A stretch of 64,000 nt of DNA, taken from contig NZ_CP108025.1 in assembly GCF_041435095.1 (NCBI RefSeq), positions 2,232,001-2,296,000 of the forward strand, read 5' to 3'. Made by a program: the position numbers and the translations under genes. This document shows positions 1 through 10,922 of the stretch, piece after piece (within the stretch, counting starts at the first letter, position 1; each line of letters opens with the position of its first letter). The DNA is from Kitasatospora sp. NBC_00315. Lineage in GTDB: Bacteria > Actinomycetota > Actinomycetes > Streptomycetales > Streptomycetaceae. A model generated the notes under the pieces. The model worked only from the letters and a program-made list of their open reading frames with translations. It ran no database searches and was not told the DNA's origin.

Positions 1-40
1 CGCTACCGGCCGCTTCGTGGCCCGTCGACAGGAGCAGACC

Positions 41-508
41 GTGACCGAACCTGTACAGGGCACCCCACCCGTTGACTCCGACGCGGTACTCCCCCCGGGC
101 CGGATCCGGATCGAGCACCTTTCCGGAGACCGCTACGAGATCGTGGTGCGCGGCCACCGGCTCGTGGTGGACCAGCCGGTCGAGGCCGGCGGCCAGGACG
201 CCGGCCCCACCCCGACCGAACTGTTCGCGGCGTCGCTCGCCTCGTGCGTGGCGTTCTACGCCGGCCGCTACCTTGCCCGACACGGCGTCGACCCGAAAGG
301 GCTGCGGGTGGACGCCGGCTTCACGATGGCCACCGACCGCCCCGCCCGGGTCACCGAGGTGACCCTCACCGTGAAGGCGCCGGAGGGCCTGGCCCCCGCC
401 CGGTACGACGCACTGCTCGCCGTCGCCTCGCACTGCACCGTCCACAACACGCTCCACCAGCCCCCCGCCGTCCGCATCGAGATGACCCCGTCCGACGGAC
501 CGGAATAG
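41..508 (+). CDS. OsmC-family protein
   Basis: OsmC/Ohr-fold protein of about 155 residues, a family that includes thiol-dependent peroxidases and organosulfur-handling relatives. The two family cysteines are visible in LASCVAFYAGR and SHCTVHNTL, together with the PTPTELFAASLASC helix start. I chose the GTG at 41 rather than the in-frame GTG at 17 for two reasons: AGGAG sits six bases upstream, and the GTG overlaps the TGA (42-44) of a reading frame entering from outside the window, which suggests translational coupling. It is therefore probably the distal gene of an operon that begins to the left. A CsoR/CstR-type palindrome and a thioredoxin gene follow, so a role in persulfide or thiol stress is plausible but inferred. 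Confidence 0.85.
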   Translation: MTEPVQGTPPVDSDAVLPPGRIRIEHLSGDRYEIVVRGHRLVVDQPVEAGGQDAGPTPTELFAASLASCVAFYAGRYLARHGVDPKGLRVDAGFTMATDRPARVTEVTLTVKAPEGLAPARYDALLAVASHCTVHNTLHQPPAVRIEMTPSDGPE

Positions 509-530
509 CCGACCGCACTTCACCGTTCAC

Positions 531-546
531 ATACCCATAGGGGTAT
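531..546. promoter_or_regulatory. CsoR/CstR-type operator
   Basis: ATACCC-ATAG-GGGTAT is a perfect inverted repeat with a four-base spacer, 20 bases before the thioredoxin start and 23 bases after the OsmC stop. The arrangement matches the operator class bound by CsoR-family repressors (copper-sensing CsoR, persulfide-sensing CstR). The thioredoxin and OsmC neighbours favour the persulfide/thiol branch. The regulator itself is not in the window. Confidence 0.7.
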
Positions 547-565
547 TTACGAGAGGAGAACGGCC

Positions 566-928
566 ATGGCCACGGTCGAGCTGACCGAGAAGAACTTCGA
601 CGAGATCGCCGGCGGCGAGGGCATCGTGCTCGTGGACTTCTGGGCCGCCTGGTGCGGGCCGTGCCGGATGTTCGCACCCGTCTTCGAGCGTGCCTCGCAG
701 AAGCACCCGGACATCGTGTTCGGCAAGATCGACGCCCAGGCGCAGCAGCAGCTCGCCGCCGCCTTCCAGATCTCCTCGATCCCGACCCTGATGGCGGTGC
801 GCGACGGCGTCGTCCTCTACGCCCAGCCGGGCGCGCTGCCGGAGGTCGCATTGGAGGACGTGATCCGCCGGGCCCGCGCCGTGGACATGGACGACGTGCG
901 TCAGCGGATCGCGGCATCCGCCGTGTAG
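566..928 (+). CDS. Thioredoxin
   Basis: Single-domain thioredoxin of 120 residues, a cytoplasmic dithiol-disulfide reductant. The active site WCGPC is at residues 29-33 and the cis-proline loop SIPT follows near residue 73, both intact. It starts at ATG after a GAGAGGAG ribosome binding site. The CsoR/CstR-like palindrome at 531-546 overlaps the likely promoter region, so expression is probably derepressed by the metal or sulfur signal sensed by such a repressor. It may be co-regulated with the OsmC gene just upstream. It is probably an accessory thioredoxin rather than the housekeeping one, since no thioredoxin reductase gene is adjacent. Confidence 0.93.
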   Translation: MATVELTEKNFDEIAGGEGIVLVDFWAAWCGPCRMFAPVFERASQKHPDIVFGKIDAQAQQQLAAAFQISSIPTLMAVRDGVVLYAQPGALPEVALEDVIRRARAVDMDDVRQRIAASAV

Positions 929-1118
929 TCGACGAGCCCGCCGGACGAACTGCGGGCCGCGGAGAAGCGCGCTGCACCGACCAGCTTCGCGACGGGCCGG
1001 CGGCCTGCGCCCGACTGAGGCCTGTTGAGGCGTGCTGGTCACGGCGGCTCGTTGATGGCCGTGACCAGCACTGTCGCTCCGTAGCGGATCGCCGGCTTCG
1101 TGCAGACACGCCCGCCGA
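929..1118. other. Intergenic region
   Basis: No convincing gene. It holds the hairpin at 1032-1071, and otherwise I see no conserved coding pattern on either strand. Confidence 0.6.
1032..1071 (+). terminator. Hairpin, possible terminator of the thioredoxin gene
   Basis: A perfect 14-bp inverted repeat (1032-1045 with 1058-1071) and a 12-base loop lie about 100 bases beyond the thioredoxin stop. There is no T-tract, as is usual in high-GC actinomycetes. A regulatory role instead is possible. Confidence 0.5.
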
Positions 1119-1370
1119 GTGCCCGTCGGCTCTGCCATGCACCTCTTCGACCGCCCCCTGCTCGACACCCTTGCGGAAGTCCCCGAGGGCCCGAGGACGG
1201 CCGACCTGCCGCAGCGGCTGGGCGGCTCACGCAAGTGCTGCTCCGCTAAATTGGAGCTGAGATCGGACGGCCTCTTCCACGTCTGCGAGGGCCTCCGTGA
1301 CGAGCAGCCCTGGCGTCCGCCGGTGAGTACGTACTTCAGTCGCACGACGCGGCCCGAACGTCTGGAGTAG
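1119..1370 (+). pseudogene. Possible remnant of an ArsR-like regulator
   Basis: An 83-codon reading frame directly before the VOC gene carries a pattern reminiscent of the start of an ArsR winged helix (LLDTLAE, then PRTADLPQRLGGSRK). The recognition-helix region and everything after it do not match a functional family member. ArsR-type regulators commonly sit next to VOC or AHSA1 genes, which is why I consider it. It may equally be a chance open frame. Confidence 0.25.
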
Positions 1371-1373
1371 GAC

Positions 1374-1805
1374 ATGAAGCCGAATCGCTCCATTCCGGCG
1401 TCGACGGTGATCCCCGTCCTGATCTATCCCGATGTGCGCGAGGCGGTCGCCTGGCTCGATGCAGCCTTCGGGTTTGCCGAGCGGGTGCGGATCGGCGAGG
1501 ACCACCGCGCACAGCTCGCTTTCGGCGATGGGGCCGTGATCGTCGGCGATGTACGACATGATCGCCGCCCGCCACGCCCCGGCGAGGTCACACACTCGGT
1601 GACGGTGCGCGTGGAAGACGTTAGCGCTCACTACGAGCGGTCCCGGGAGCATGGCGCACGCATCATCATGGAACCGACCGATTTCGACTACGGCGAACGG
1701 CAGTACACCGCCGAGGACCTTGCGGGCCACCAGTGGACGTTCTCGGAGACGCTCGCAGACGTTGCCCCGGAGGAATGGGGCGGAACGTCCGTCACGACCG
1801 ATTGA
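1374..1805 (+). CDS. VOC-fold (glyoxalase/bleomycin-resistance type) protein
   Basis: A 143-residue vicinal-oxygen-chelate protein of the PhnB-like branch. The N-terminal PVLIYPDVREAVAWLDAAFGF is the usual first beta-alpha unit, and the C-terminal DLAGHQWTFSE is the matching strand that carries the conserved glutamate. Substrate cannot be read from sequence; family members include glyoxalases, dioxygenases and antibiotic-binding proteins. It starts at ATG (the preceding TAG overlaps at TAGGACATG) and has no obvious operon partner except the possible regulator remnant upstream. Confidence 0.8.
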   Translation: MKPNRSIPASTVIPVLIYPDVREAVAWLDAAFGFAERVRIGEDHRAQLAFGDGAVIVGDVRHDRRPPRPGEVTHSVTVRVEDVSAHYERSREHGARIIMEPTDFDYGERQYTAEDLAGHQWTFSETLADVAPEEWGGTSVTTD

Positions 1806-1951
1806 CCCATCCTCAGCGTCGCTGCGCGACGGCGTGGGTAGCAGCCATTGGCGTCTCAGCCACTCATTGATGGCTGCGGCCGGAAGATCCGCTTCCAGGT
1901 CTCGTCGCGCTGCCAACGCCGGCACAGGTCGTAGGCCCGGTCCCACAACCC

Positions 1952-2380
1952 TCACCCCTCCGGTACGGTCCCGCCACGGTGCACCAGTCCACACCCGCCT
2001 AGGTCGACCATGACCTTCGGCGGGTGCCGGAGGGTGTTGGTGACCGCGCACCGGGTGAGGGCCTCGCGCAGCGCTGCGTGCCGCTGCGGGTCGAGGCCGG
2101 GCGGTAGAGCGAGGACCAGGCGCAGGGACGTGATAGCCGGGCTGGTCATCGAGTTCGTCGTAGTGGGCGGTGACGCGCAAGGTGTCGTGCGGGAGACCCC
2201 GGCCTTCCAGGAATCGGGCGGCGCGTTCGGCTGCACAGGTTGCCGCGGGAGCCACCAATTGCTCCACGGGAGTGGGCGCCGAGGCACGACCTCCGGCGGT
2301 GAACAGGTTCCAGCCCCGTGCGGTCGCGGCCCAGCCGTGGATGCCGGCACGGACAACCTCGCCCCCCCGAGGTGGCGGTG
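1952..2380 (-). pseudogene. Frameshifted OsmC-family pseudogene
   Basis: On the minus strand, one frame reads GWNLFTAGGRASAPTPVEQL and continues through a cysteine-containing helix to HYDELDDQPG. The homology then resumes in another frame with SLRLVLALPPGLD and CAVTNTLRHPPKV, ending in a stop at 1952. Together they cover the OsmC fold, including the second conserved cysteine. The shift falls near 2130-2150. No good start codon or ribosome binding site is visible at the 5' end, so the gene is broken at both places. The downstream copy at 41-508 is intact and only distantly similar. Confidence 0.6.
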
Positions 2381-2706
2381 CGGGGATCGCGCGGCGCGGG
2401 TGCCGGGCCGGCCGTACCTGAGCCCTCCGCCCTCGGCGAGCTCATCTTCCGTGGTACGACTGTGCTGCCCGATGCACCCGATGGCATGGCCGCGCGTCCC
2501 CTCCCCATTTCACCTGGCCGCCGGATTGGCTACCTGTGGAGCCCGCAAGGGATCAAAGCCACCGGCGTGGCCACGGCCCGCGTCCCCACGGCGCGGACCG
2601 TTTCCTCGTCTCCGACGCTATGCCCGCGGAGATCGACTTCTGGTTTCCCTGACGCTTTCCTGTCGCCGTAAGGTCTGGTCTTGACGCTTCCCTTGCGCCC
2701 GAGCGT
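2381..2706. other. Intergenic region between OsmC pseudogene and kdpE
   Basis: Open frames are present on both strands but none has a ribosome binding site or recognisable family pattern. I see no strong terminator for kdpE here. Confidence 0.5.
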
Positions 2707-3381
2707 TCACGGTTGGTACCGGTAGCCGATTCTGGGTTCGGTGATCAGGTACCGGGGGCGGGCCGGGTCGGGTTCCAGTTTGCGGCGCAGGGTGGCGAGG
2801 TAGACGCGTAGGTAGTTGCTGTGTTCTTCCTGTTCGGGGCCCCAGACCTCGCGCAGGATCTCCCTCCCGGGCACCAGCCGGCCCGGGCTGGCCACCAGCA
2901 TGGCGAGGATCTTCCACTCGGTCGGGGTGAGGCGTACGGGCCCGTCGGGGCCGGTCACGGTGGCCGCCGCGACATCGACCTCGTGGCCGCCGATCACGGC
3001 TCGGGTCGGCGCCACCTCCCCCGGTGGGCGGCGCAGCACCGCCCGGAGACGGGCCATCAGCTCCTCCACGACGAAGGGTTTGGTCAGGTAGTCGTCGGCG
3101 CCGGCGTCGAGGGCCTTGATCTTCTCGGTGGGGCTGTCGCGCCCGGAGATGACGATGATCGGCACCGTGCTCCAGGCGCGCAGGCCGCGGATGATGTCCA
3201 TGCCGTCGAGGTCGGGCAGGCCGAGGTCGAGCAGCACGGCTTCGGGGAACTCCTGGCCGGCGAGGTCCAGTGCCTCGGCGCCGGTGGCGGCGGTGAGGAC
3301 GGAGTAGTGCCGGGCGTGGAGGTTGATCTTCAGGACGCGAAGCATCTGGGGCTCGTCGTCGACGACGAGGATGTGGCTCAT
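2707..3381 (-). CDS. kdpE: KdpE response regulator
   Basis: OmpR-family response regulator (224 residues) that activates the kdp potassium ATPase operon. The receiver domain (about 1-120) has the acidic pair DD in ILVVDDEPQ, the phospho-acceptor Asp in LLDLGLPDLDG and the Lys of YLTKPF. The C-terminal winged helix (about 130-224) contains RLTPTEWKILAMLV and ends in the KdpE-typical TEPRIGYRYQ. The start codon overlaps the kdpD stop by four bases (ATGA), so the two are translationally coupled. Likely targets are the related motifs noted upstream of kdp and the two permease genes, which is inference. Confidence 0.95.
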   Translation of the reverse strand: MSHILVVDDEPQMLRVLKINLHARHYSVLTAATGAEALDLAGQEFPEAVLLDLGLPDLDGMDIIRGLRAWSTVPIIVISGRDSPTEKIKALDAGADDYLTKPFVVEELMARLRAVLRRPPGEVAPTRAVIGGHEVDVAAATVTGPDGPVRLTPTEWKILAMLVASPGRLVPGREILREVWGPEQEEHSNYLRVYLATLRRKLEPDPARPRYLITEPRIGYRYQP

Positions 3382-5957
3382 TCGGTCACCTCACCGGGGT
3401 CTGCGCCGGGTGCGAGGTTCGGCTCGGGCGAGGGTTCGGAGTCGGGCTCGGCGGCGGGCAGGGTGAGGAGCATGGTGGTACCGCCACCAGGGGTGTCCTC
3501 GACATCGAGGGTGCCGCCCATGGCCTCGGTGAGGCCGCGGGAGAGGGCGAGGCCGAGGCCGACGCCGGTGGTGTTGTCGGTGTCGCCGAGGCGTTGGAAG
3601 GGCAGGAAGACGCGGTCCCGCTCTTCGGGGGCGATGCCGGGGCCGCGGTCGATGACGCGGACCTCCACCCGGCCGGCGTGGTGGCTCGCGGCGACCAGGA
3701 CGGGGGCGCCGGGGGCGTTGTGGCGCAGGGCGTTGGTGATGACGTTGGCCAGGACGCGTTCCAGCAGCGGCGGGTCGGCGAGGACGGGTGGGGCCGTGTC
3801 GAGGTCGAGCGGCTGGACCGGTGCGTCGGGGTCGGAGAGTGAGTCCATGGCGCGGGGCAGCACCTCGTCGAGGTGGGTGGGCGTCAGGTGCAGGGTGAGT
3901 GCGCCGGCCTGGAGCCGGCTCATGTCGAGCAGGTTGTCGACCAGTCGGGTGAGTTTGACCAGGGATTCGTCGGCGAGGTCGAGGAGCTCGGTCTGGTCCT
4001 CCGGGGAGAACTCGACGTCGGGGCTGCGCAGCGAGCCGATCGAGGCGAGGGCGGCGGCGAGTGGGGTGCGCAGGTCGTGGCTGACGGCGGCGAGCAGGGC
4101 GGTGCGCATCCGGTCGGCTGCCTTGATCGGCTCGACCTCGGCGGCCGCGGTGGCGAGCCGGTCGCGCTCCAGCGCGGCGGCCACGTGGGCGGCGAACGCG
4201 GTCAGCACTCGCTGGTCGGCCGCGGGCAGCCGGCGCCCGGCCAGGATGAGCAACGCGTCTGCTCCGACGGGGGCTTCGGTGATCTCGCGGTCGGGCGCCG
4301 GGTCGCCGGCCGCGTCGCTGCGGGCGAGGACGTCGCCGCTGGTGCGCTCCAGTAGGGCGACGGAGTCCATGCCGAAGGCGGTGCGGGACTTCTCCAGCAG
4401 GGCGGGCAGGGCGTCGGCGCCGCGCAGCACGCTGCCGGCAAGGGTGGAGAGGGTCTCGGCCTCGGCGGTGGCGCGGGCGGCCCGGCTGGTGAGTTTGGAG
4501 GCGTGGTCGACGACGGTGGAGACGGTCAGGGCGACGGCGGCGAAGACGACCAGGGCGATGACGTTGTTGGTCTCGGCGATGGTGAAGGTGTGGACGGGCG
4601 GGATGAAGTAGTAGTTGAGCAGCAGCGAGGCGGCCAGGGAGGCCATCAGTGCGGAGGTGGCGCCGCCGAGCAACGCGACGGCGACGACGCCGAGTTGGAA
4701 GATCAGCGCGACGGCGGTGAGGTTCAGTGAGTGCAGCTGGGAGAGGAGTGCGGTGAGGAGTGCGGGCAGGACCAGGCCGGCGGTGTAGCCGGCGATGGTA
4801 CGCCGGTTGGAGTGGCGGCGGCCCAGGGAGGGCAGGCGTCCTCGTCCGGTGAGTTCGTGGGTGACCATGTGGACGTCGATGTCCTCGGAGGCGTCCACGG
4901 TGGTCTCGCCGATGCCGGGGCCGGTGAGGAAGCGGTTGATCCGGCCGCGTCGGCTGGTGCCGAGCACGAGTTGGGTGGCGTCGTGGGCCCGGGCGAAGGC
5001 GAGCAGGGAGTCGGGGATGTCGTCGCCGACCACGACGTGGTAGCTGCCGCCCAGTGATTCGACGAGCTGCCGCTGTTCGGCGAGGTTGCCGGGGGAGGCA
5101 CCGGCGAGGCCGTCGCTGCGGGTGATGTGCACGGCTAGCAGGTCTCCGCCGGCGGTGCGGTCGGCGATCCGGGCGGCGCGCCGGATCAGCGTCTCGCCCT
5201 CGGGGCCGCCGGTGAGCGCGACCACGACCCGCTCCCGGGTCTCCCAGACCCGGTCGATGTTGTGGCTGGCGCGGTAATCGCGCAGGCCCTCGTCGACCCG
5301 GCCGGCGACCCAGAGCAGGGCGAGTTCGCGAAGGGCGGTGAGGTTGCCGACCCGGAAGTAGTTGGAGAGCGCGGCGTCCACCTTCTCCGCCTTGTAGACG
5401 TTCCCGTGCGCCATCCGGCGGCGCAGGGCCTGGGGTGCCATGTCGACGAGTTCGATCTGGTCGGCCCGGCGGACCACCTCGTCGGGGACGGTCTCGCGCT
5501 GCGGGATGCCGGTGATCTTCTGGACGACGTCGTTGAGGGATTCGAGGTGCTGGATGTTGACGGTGGTGACGACGTCGATGCCGGCGGCCAGCAACTCCTC
5601 GACGTCCTGCCAGCGCTTGGCGTTGCGCCCGCCGGGGATGTTGGTGTGGGCGAGTTCGTCCACCAGTGCCACCGCGGGCTTGCGGGCGAGGATCGCGTCG
5701 GTGTGCATCTCGGTGAACTCGGTGTCCCGGTAGGTGCGGGTGAGCCGCGAAACGACGTCCAGGCCTTGGAGCATGTTCTCGGTGTGCCGGCGGCCATGGC
5801 ACTCGATGTACCCGACCACCACGTCGGCCCCGCGTTCCTGTCTGCGGCGGGCCTCGTCGAGCATCCGGTACGTCTTGCCGACGCCGGGGGCCGAGCCGAG
5901 GTAGACCCTCAGCCTGCCGCGGCGGGTTCGGGCGCCGGGTGTGAGGTCGCGGGGCAT
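3378..5957 (-). CDS. kdpD: KdpD potassium-sensing histidine kinase
   Basis: Membrane sensor kinase of 859 residues. The N-terminal KdpD domain has a Walker A motif (GSAPGVGKTYRM), followed by a universal-stress-protein-like domain around residues 240-370, a DUF4118 block of four short membrane helices (about 390-490), a GAF-like stretch, and the transmitter. The transmitter shows the H-box SHDLRTPLAAAL and the N/G boxes (NALRHNAP, DRGPGIAPEE, GVGLGLALSRG). It would phosphorylate KdpE under potassium limitation or osmotic stress. It begins 171 bases after kdpC, and that gap contains a 12-bp-arm palindrome. It is somewhat shorter than the roughly 890-residue E. coli protein but complete. Confidence 0.96.
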   Translation of the reverse strand: MPRDLTPGARTRRGRLRVYLGSAPGVGKTYRMLDEARRRQERGADVVVGYIECHGRRHTENMLQGLDVVSRLTRTYRDTEFTEMHTDAILARKPAVALVDELAHTNIPGGRNAKRWQDVEELLAAGIDVVTTVNIQHLESLNDVVQKITGIPQRETVPDEVVRRADQIELVDMAPQALRRRMAHGNVYKAEKVDAALSNYFRVGNLTALRELALLWVAGRVDEGLRDYRASHNIDRVWETRERVVVALTGGPEGETLIRRAARIADRTAGGDLLAVHITRSDGLAGASPGNLAEQRQLVESLGGSYHVVVGDDIPDSLLAFARAHDATQLVLGTSRRGRINRFLTGPGIGETTVDASEDIDVHMVTHELTGRGRLPSLGRRHSNRRTIAGYTAGLVLPALLTALLSQLHSLNLTAVALIFQLGVVAVALLGGATSALMASLAASLLLNYYFIPPVHTFTIAETNNVIALVVFAAVALTVSTVVDHASKLTSRAARATAEAETLSTLAGSVLRGADALPALLEKSRTAFGMDSVALLERTSGDVLARSDAAGDPAPDREITEAPVGADALLILAGRRLPAADQRVLTAFAAHVAAALERDRLATAAAEVEPIKAADRMRTALLAAVSHDLRTPLAAALASIGSLRSPDVEFSPEDQTELLDLADESLVKLTRLVDNLLDMSRLQAGALTLHLTPTHLDEVLPRAMDSLSDPDAPVQPLDLDTAPPVLADPPLLERVLANVITNALRHNAPGAPVLVAASHHAGRVEVRVIDRGPGIAPEERDRVFLPFQRLGDTDNTTGVGLGLALSRGLTEAMGGTLDVEDTPGGGTTMLLTLPAAEPDSEPSPEPNLAPGADPGEVTE

Positions 5958-6023
5958 GGGCGCTGCTCTTTCCTACGAGGGCGGCCTTGGGACGGTGTGT
6001 ACTGGCAGCACCGGTGCGGTGCA

Positions 6024-6048
6024 GTGTGTTCCGCTGAGCGGAACACAC
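6024..6048. promoter_or_regulatory. Perfect palindrome upstream of kdpD
   Basis: Twelve-base arms (6024-6035 and 6037-6048) with a one-base centre around TTCCGCTGAGCGGAA, 67 bases upstream of kdpD in the kdpC-kdpD gap. The length and tight spacing look like a dimeric repressor or activator site, not a terminator (no room for a loop). Confidence 0.55.
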
Positions 6049-6128
6049 ATGCGGGTGGCCGGCGCGGGCACGGGGGTGTGCTCCCCCGTACCCAGGCCGG
6101 CCTGCCTACTCGGTGATCAGATGTAACA

Positions 6129-6758
6129 TCAGTTCTGCTCGCCGATGGCCCTGTTGAGCAGGACGACGTTGACGCCCTCCTGGCCGAGGAAGCCGAGTGA
6201 GCGACCCTCGGTGTACTTGGCGACCAGTCCGTTCAGCTTGTCCGCGGGCAGGTTGCGGGCCTTGGCGACCCGGGCGACCTGCTCCTTGGCGTAGGCGGTG
6301 GAGATGTGCGGGTCGAGCCCGGAGCCGGAGGCGGTGAGCGCATCCGGCGGGACGGCGGCCGGGTCGACGCCGTCGAAGGCGGCGACGGCGGCGCGGCGCT
6401 CCTGCACGGCCTTCAGCAGGTCCTCGTTGTTGGGGCCGAGGTTGGAGGCGCCGGAGCTCTTCGGGTCGTAGGCGTAGGCGGAGGGGCGGGGCTGGAACCA
6501 CTTGGGGTCCGGCTGCGCCTGCTCGTCAGGATCGTCGGGGTTCTGCTTGGGCAGGTTGTAGTTCTGGCCGAGCAGGCTGGAGCCGATCTCCTTGCCCTGC
6601 GAGCTGACGATCGAGCCGTTGGCCTTGTCGCTGAAGGCGACCTGGCTGATGCCGGTGATCAGCAGCGGGTAGGCGAGACCGAGGACGACGGTCATCACCA
6701 GCAGCATCCGCAGGGCGGTGAAGTGGGTGCGGACGGATGTGGGCAGTGGCTTGGGCAT
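6129..6758 (-). CDS. kdpC: KdpC potassium-transporting ATPase subunit C
   Basis: Subunit C of the high-affinity K+-ATPase (209 residues). One N-terminal transmembrane helix (about residues 13-35) is followed by the extracytoplasmic domain with the family signature GSSLLGQNY and, after an insertion rich in D, P and Q, WFQPRPSA. The C-terminal half has ALTASGSGLDPHIS, typical of KdpC. It sits 19 bases after kdpB with a GGAGG ribosome binding site, in the order kdpF-A-B-C. Confidence 0.96.
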   Translation of the reverse strand: MPKPLPTSVRTHFTALRMLLVMTVVLGLAYPLLITGISQVAFSDKANGSIVSSQGKEIGSSLLGQNYNLPKQNPDDPDEQAQPDPKWFQPRPSAYAYDPKSSGASNLGPNNEDLLKAVQERRAAVAAFDGVDPAAVPPDALTASGSGLDPHISTAYAKEQVARVAKARNLPADKLNGLVAKYTEGRSLGFLGQEGVNVVLLNRAIGEQN

Positions 6759-6777
6759 GATTGCTGTTTCCTCCGTT

Positions 6778-8888
<2,111 letters not shown>

Positions 8889-8889
<1 letters not shown>

Positions 8890-10550
8890 CAGTGCAGACC
8901 TTCCGCGATCGGCCCGAGAGCCAGGGCCGGGAAGTAGGTGAGGCCGACGACGATCAGGACGACGCCCGACAGCAGGCCCACGAACAGCGGCTTGTGGGTG
9001 GGCAGGGTGCCCGGAGTAGCAGGAACCGGCTGCTGCTGGGCGAGCGAGCCGGCCAGCGCGAGCACGAACACCATCGGCAGGAACCGGCCGAACACCATCG
9101 CCAGACCCAGCGCGGTGTCGTACCACTCGGTGTTGACGGTGATGCCGGCGAACGCCGACCCGTTGTTGTTGGCGGCCGACGTGAAGGCGTACAGCACCTC
9201 GGAGAAGCCGTGCGGACCGGAGTTGAGCATCCCCGCGCGCTCGCCGGGCAGCGCCATCGCGATGCCCGCGCCGATCAGCACGATGCTCGGAGTGGTGAGG
9301 ATGTACAGCGAGGCGAACTTCATCTCCCGCCCGCCGAGCTTCTTGCCCAGGTACTCCGGGGTGCGCCCGACCATCAGCCCGGCCACGAAAACCGCGACGA
9401 TCGCCAGGATCAGCATCCCGTACAGGCCCGAGCCGGTGCCGCCGGGCGCGATCTCGCCGAGCATCATGTTGAAGATCGTCAAGCCACCGCCGAACGGCGT
9501 GAACGAGTCGTGGAAGGAGTTCACCGCGCCCGTGGACGTCAACGTCGTCGACGCCGCGAAGAGGCCGGAGGCCGCGATGCCGAGCCGCTGCTCCTTGCCT
9601 TCCATCGCCGCACCGGCCGCATTCAGGGCCGTCCCGCTGTGCTGCGCCTCGGCGAAGGTGATCAGCGCCGCGGAGGCGACCCAGAACAGGCCCATCACGG
9701 CGACGATCGCGTAGCCCTGGCGGTTGTCGCCGACCATCCGGCCGAAGGCCCGGGGCAGCGCGAAAGGGATCACCAGCAGCAGGAAGATCTCCAGCGCGTT
9801 GGTGAAGCCGTTCGGGTTCTCGAAGGGGTGGGCGGAGTTGGCGTTGTAGAAGCCGCCGCCGTTGGTGCCGAGCTCCTTGATGACCTCCTGCGAGGCCACC
9901 GGCCCGCCCGGGATCGACTGGGTGCCGCCGCCGAGGGTGGCGACGTCGTGGAAGCCGTGGAAGTTCTGCACCACACCGTTCGCGACCAGGACGAGCGCGA
10001 AGACGATCGCCAACGGCAGCAGCAGGCGCAGCACGATCCGGGTCAGGTCGACCCAGAAGTTGCCGACCCGGTCCGTCCTGTTCCGCGTGAACCCGCGGAT
10101 CAGCGCGGCGACGACTGCGATGCCGACGGCGGCGGAGACGAAGTTCTGCACCGCCAGGCCGGCCATCTGCACCAGGTGGCCCATCGCGGACTCGCCGCTG
10201 TAGGACTGCCAGTTGGTGTTGGTGACGAAGGAGATCGCGGTGTTCCAGGCCTGGTGGCTCGCCATCTGCGGGACGCCCAGGTTCAGCAGCAGGTAGGTCT
10301 GGAGGCGGATCAGGCCGTAGAGGAAGAGGATCGAGACGGCCGAGAAGGCCAGTACCGACCGCAGGTAGACCGGCCAGCGCTGGTCGGCGTCCCCGTCGAC
10401 GCCGATGACCTTGTAGAGGCCGCGTTCGACCTTGAGGTGCTTGGCGGTGGTGAGGAGTCTGGCGATGTAGTCGCCGAGAGGGCGGTAGCACAGGGCCAGC
10501 GCGCCCACCAGGGCGAGGGCCTGCAGCCAGCCCGCGAGAGTGGATCCCAT
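8889..10550 (-). CDS. kdpA: KdpA potassium-binding/translocating subunit
   Basis: Polytopic K+ channel-like subunit of the Kdp complex (553 residues, typical length). Four pore-loop repeats are visible as [30 protein letters not shown], the loop at [10 protein letters not shown] and the [11 protein letters not shown] segment. The start ATG lies two bases past the kdpF stop and the stop overlaps kdpB, so the operon is tightly packed. Confidence 0.97.
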
Positions 10551-10552
10551 GA

Positions 10553-10642
10553 TCAGAACTTCTCCGGGTAGATCAGCGCCACGACGAGGTAGCCGACGAG
10601 AGCGACGGCGACGATGAGACCTGCGATGTTCTCGACGCTCAC
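10553..10642 (-). CDS. kdpF: KdpF small membrane subunit
   Basis: A 29-residue single-span protein with a GTG start: [20 protein letters not shown], then VALIYPEKF. The terminal YPEKF is the KdpF hallmark, where it stabilises the KdpABC complex. The GTGA start overlaps the stop of the preceding 27-residue ORF by four bases, and kdpA follows immediately. Confidence 0.93.
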   Translation of the reverse strand: MSVENIAGLIVAVALVGYLVVALIYPEKF

Positions 10643-10722
10643 AGCTTCTCCACCCCTCGCGCGATCAGGGCGATGACGGCGAACACGGCGACCGTGACAC
10701 CGACGAAGACGATGTCGGACAT
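10639..10722 (-). CDS. 27-residue membrane peptide preceding kdpF
   Basis: A tiny ORF that starts at ATG 10722 after GGTGGAG and ends by overlapping the kdpF start (GTGA). It encodes one hydrophobic helix ([18 protein letters not shown]) flanked by an acidic N-terminus and a basic RGVEKL end. Its place as first gene of the kdp operon, its coupling and its size suggest a second small regulatory or assembly subunit of the Kdp pump. I recall similar ORFs ahead of kdpF in other actinomycetes. Function is not established here. Confidence 0.75.
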   Translation of the reverse strand: MSDIVFVGVTVAVFAVIALIARGVEKL

Positions 10723-10922
10723 GGGCTCCACCAAAGTGGTTCAGGGGCCTGGCCGTACGGGGCCCGGAGCTCCGCACGGCGCCGGGGGAGGTCCGGCGTG
10801 GCCAGCAAAGCAGCCGGTCACGACGTTATGAGCCTTCCTGACGGGCTCCATACGGGTGACCCCGCGACATTGACGCGTCCTTGATATCGGCGTCACACAG
10901 CTGAGACCAGAGGTCGTCCGGA
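10723..10922 (-). promoter_or_regulatory. kdp: Upstream region of the kdp operon
   Basis: About 200 bases between the KimA-like permease terminator and the first kdp ORF, which must contain the kdp promoter. The element TGACGCGTCCTTGATATC at 10871-10888 has a close relative upstream of the second permease (15202-15219) and a looser one upstream of the first. I could not place the -10/-35 with certainty. Confidence 0.55.

Noticed and set aside
2010..2684. Plus-strand frames over the OsmC pseudogene
   Set aside because: No ribosome binding sites or family pattern; the minus strand has recognisable OsmC homology in two frames.
3391..6048. An 885-codon minus-strand frame overlapping kdpD
   Set aside because: Arg/Pro-rich shadow of kdpD in another frame; the kdpD frame has all kinase motifs.
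8890..10491. N-terminal extension of KdpB to over 1,200 residues
   Set aside because: The extra part is the out-of-frame shadow of kdpA. KdpB proper starts at 8889 with normal length and coupling.
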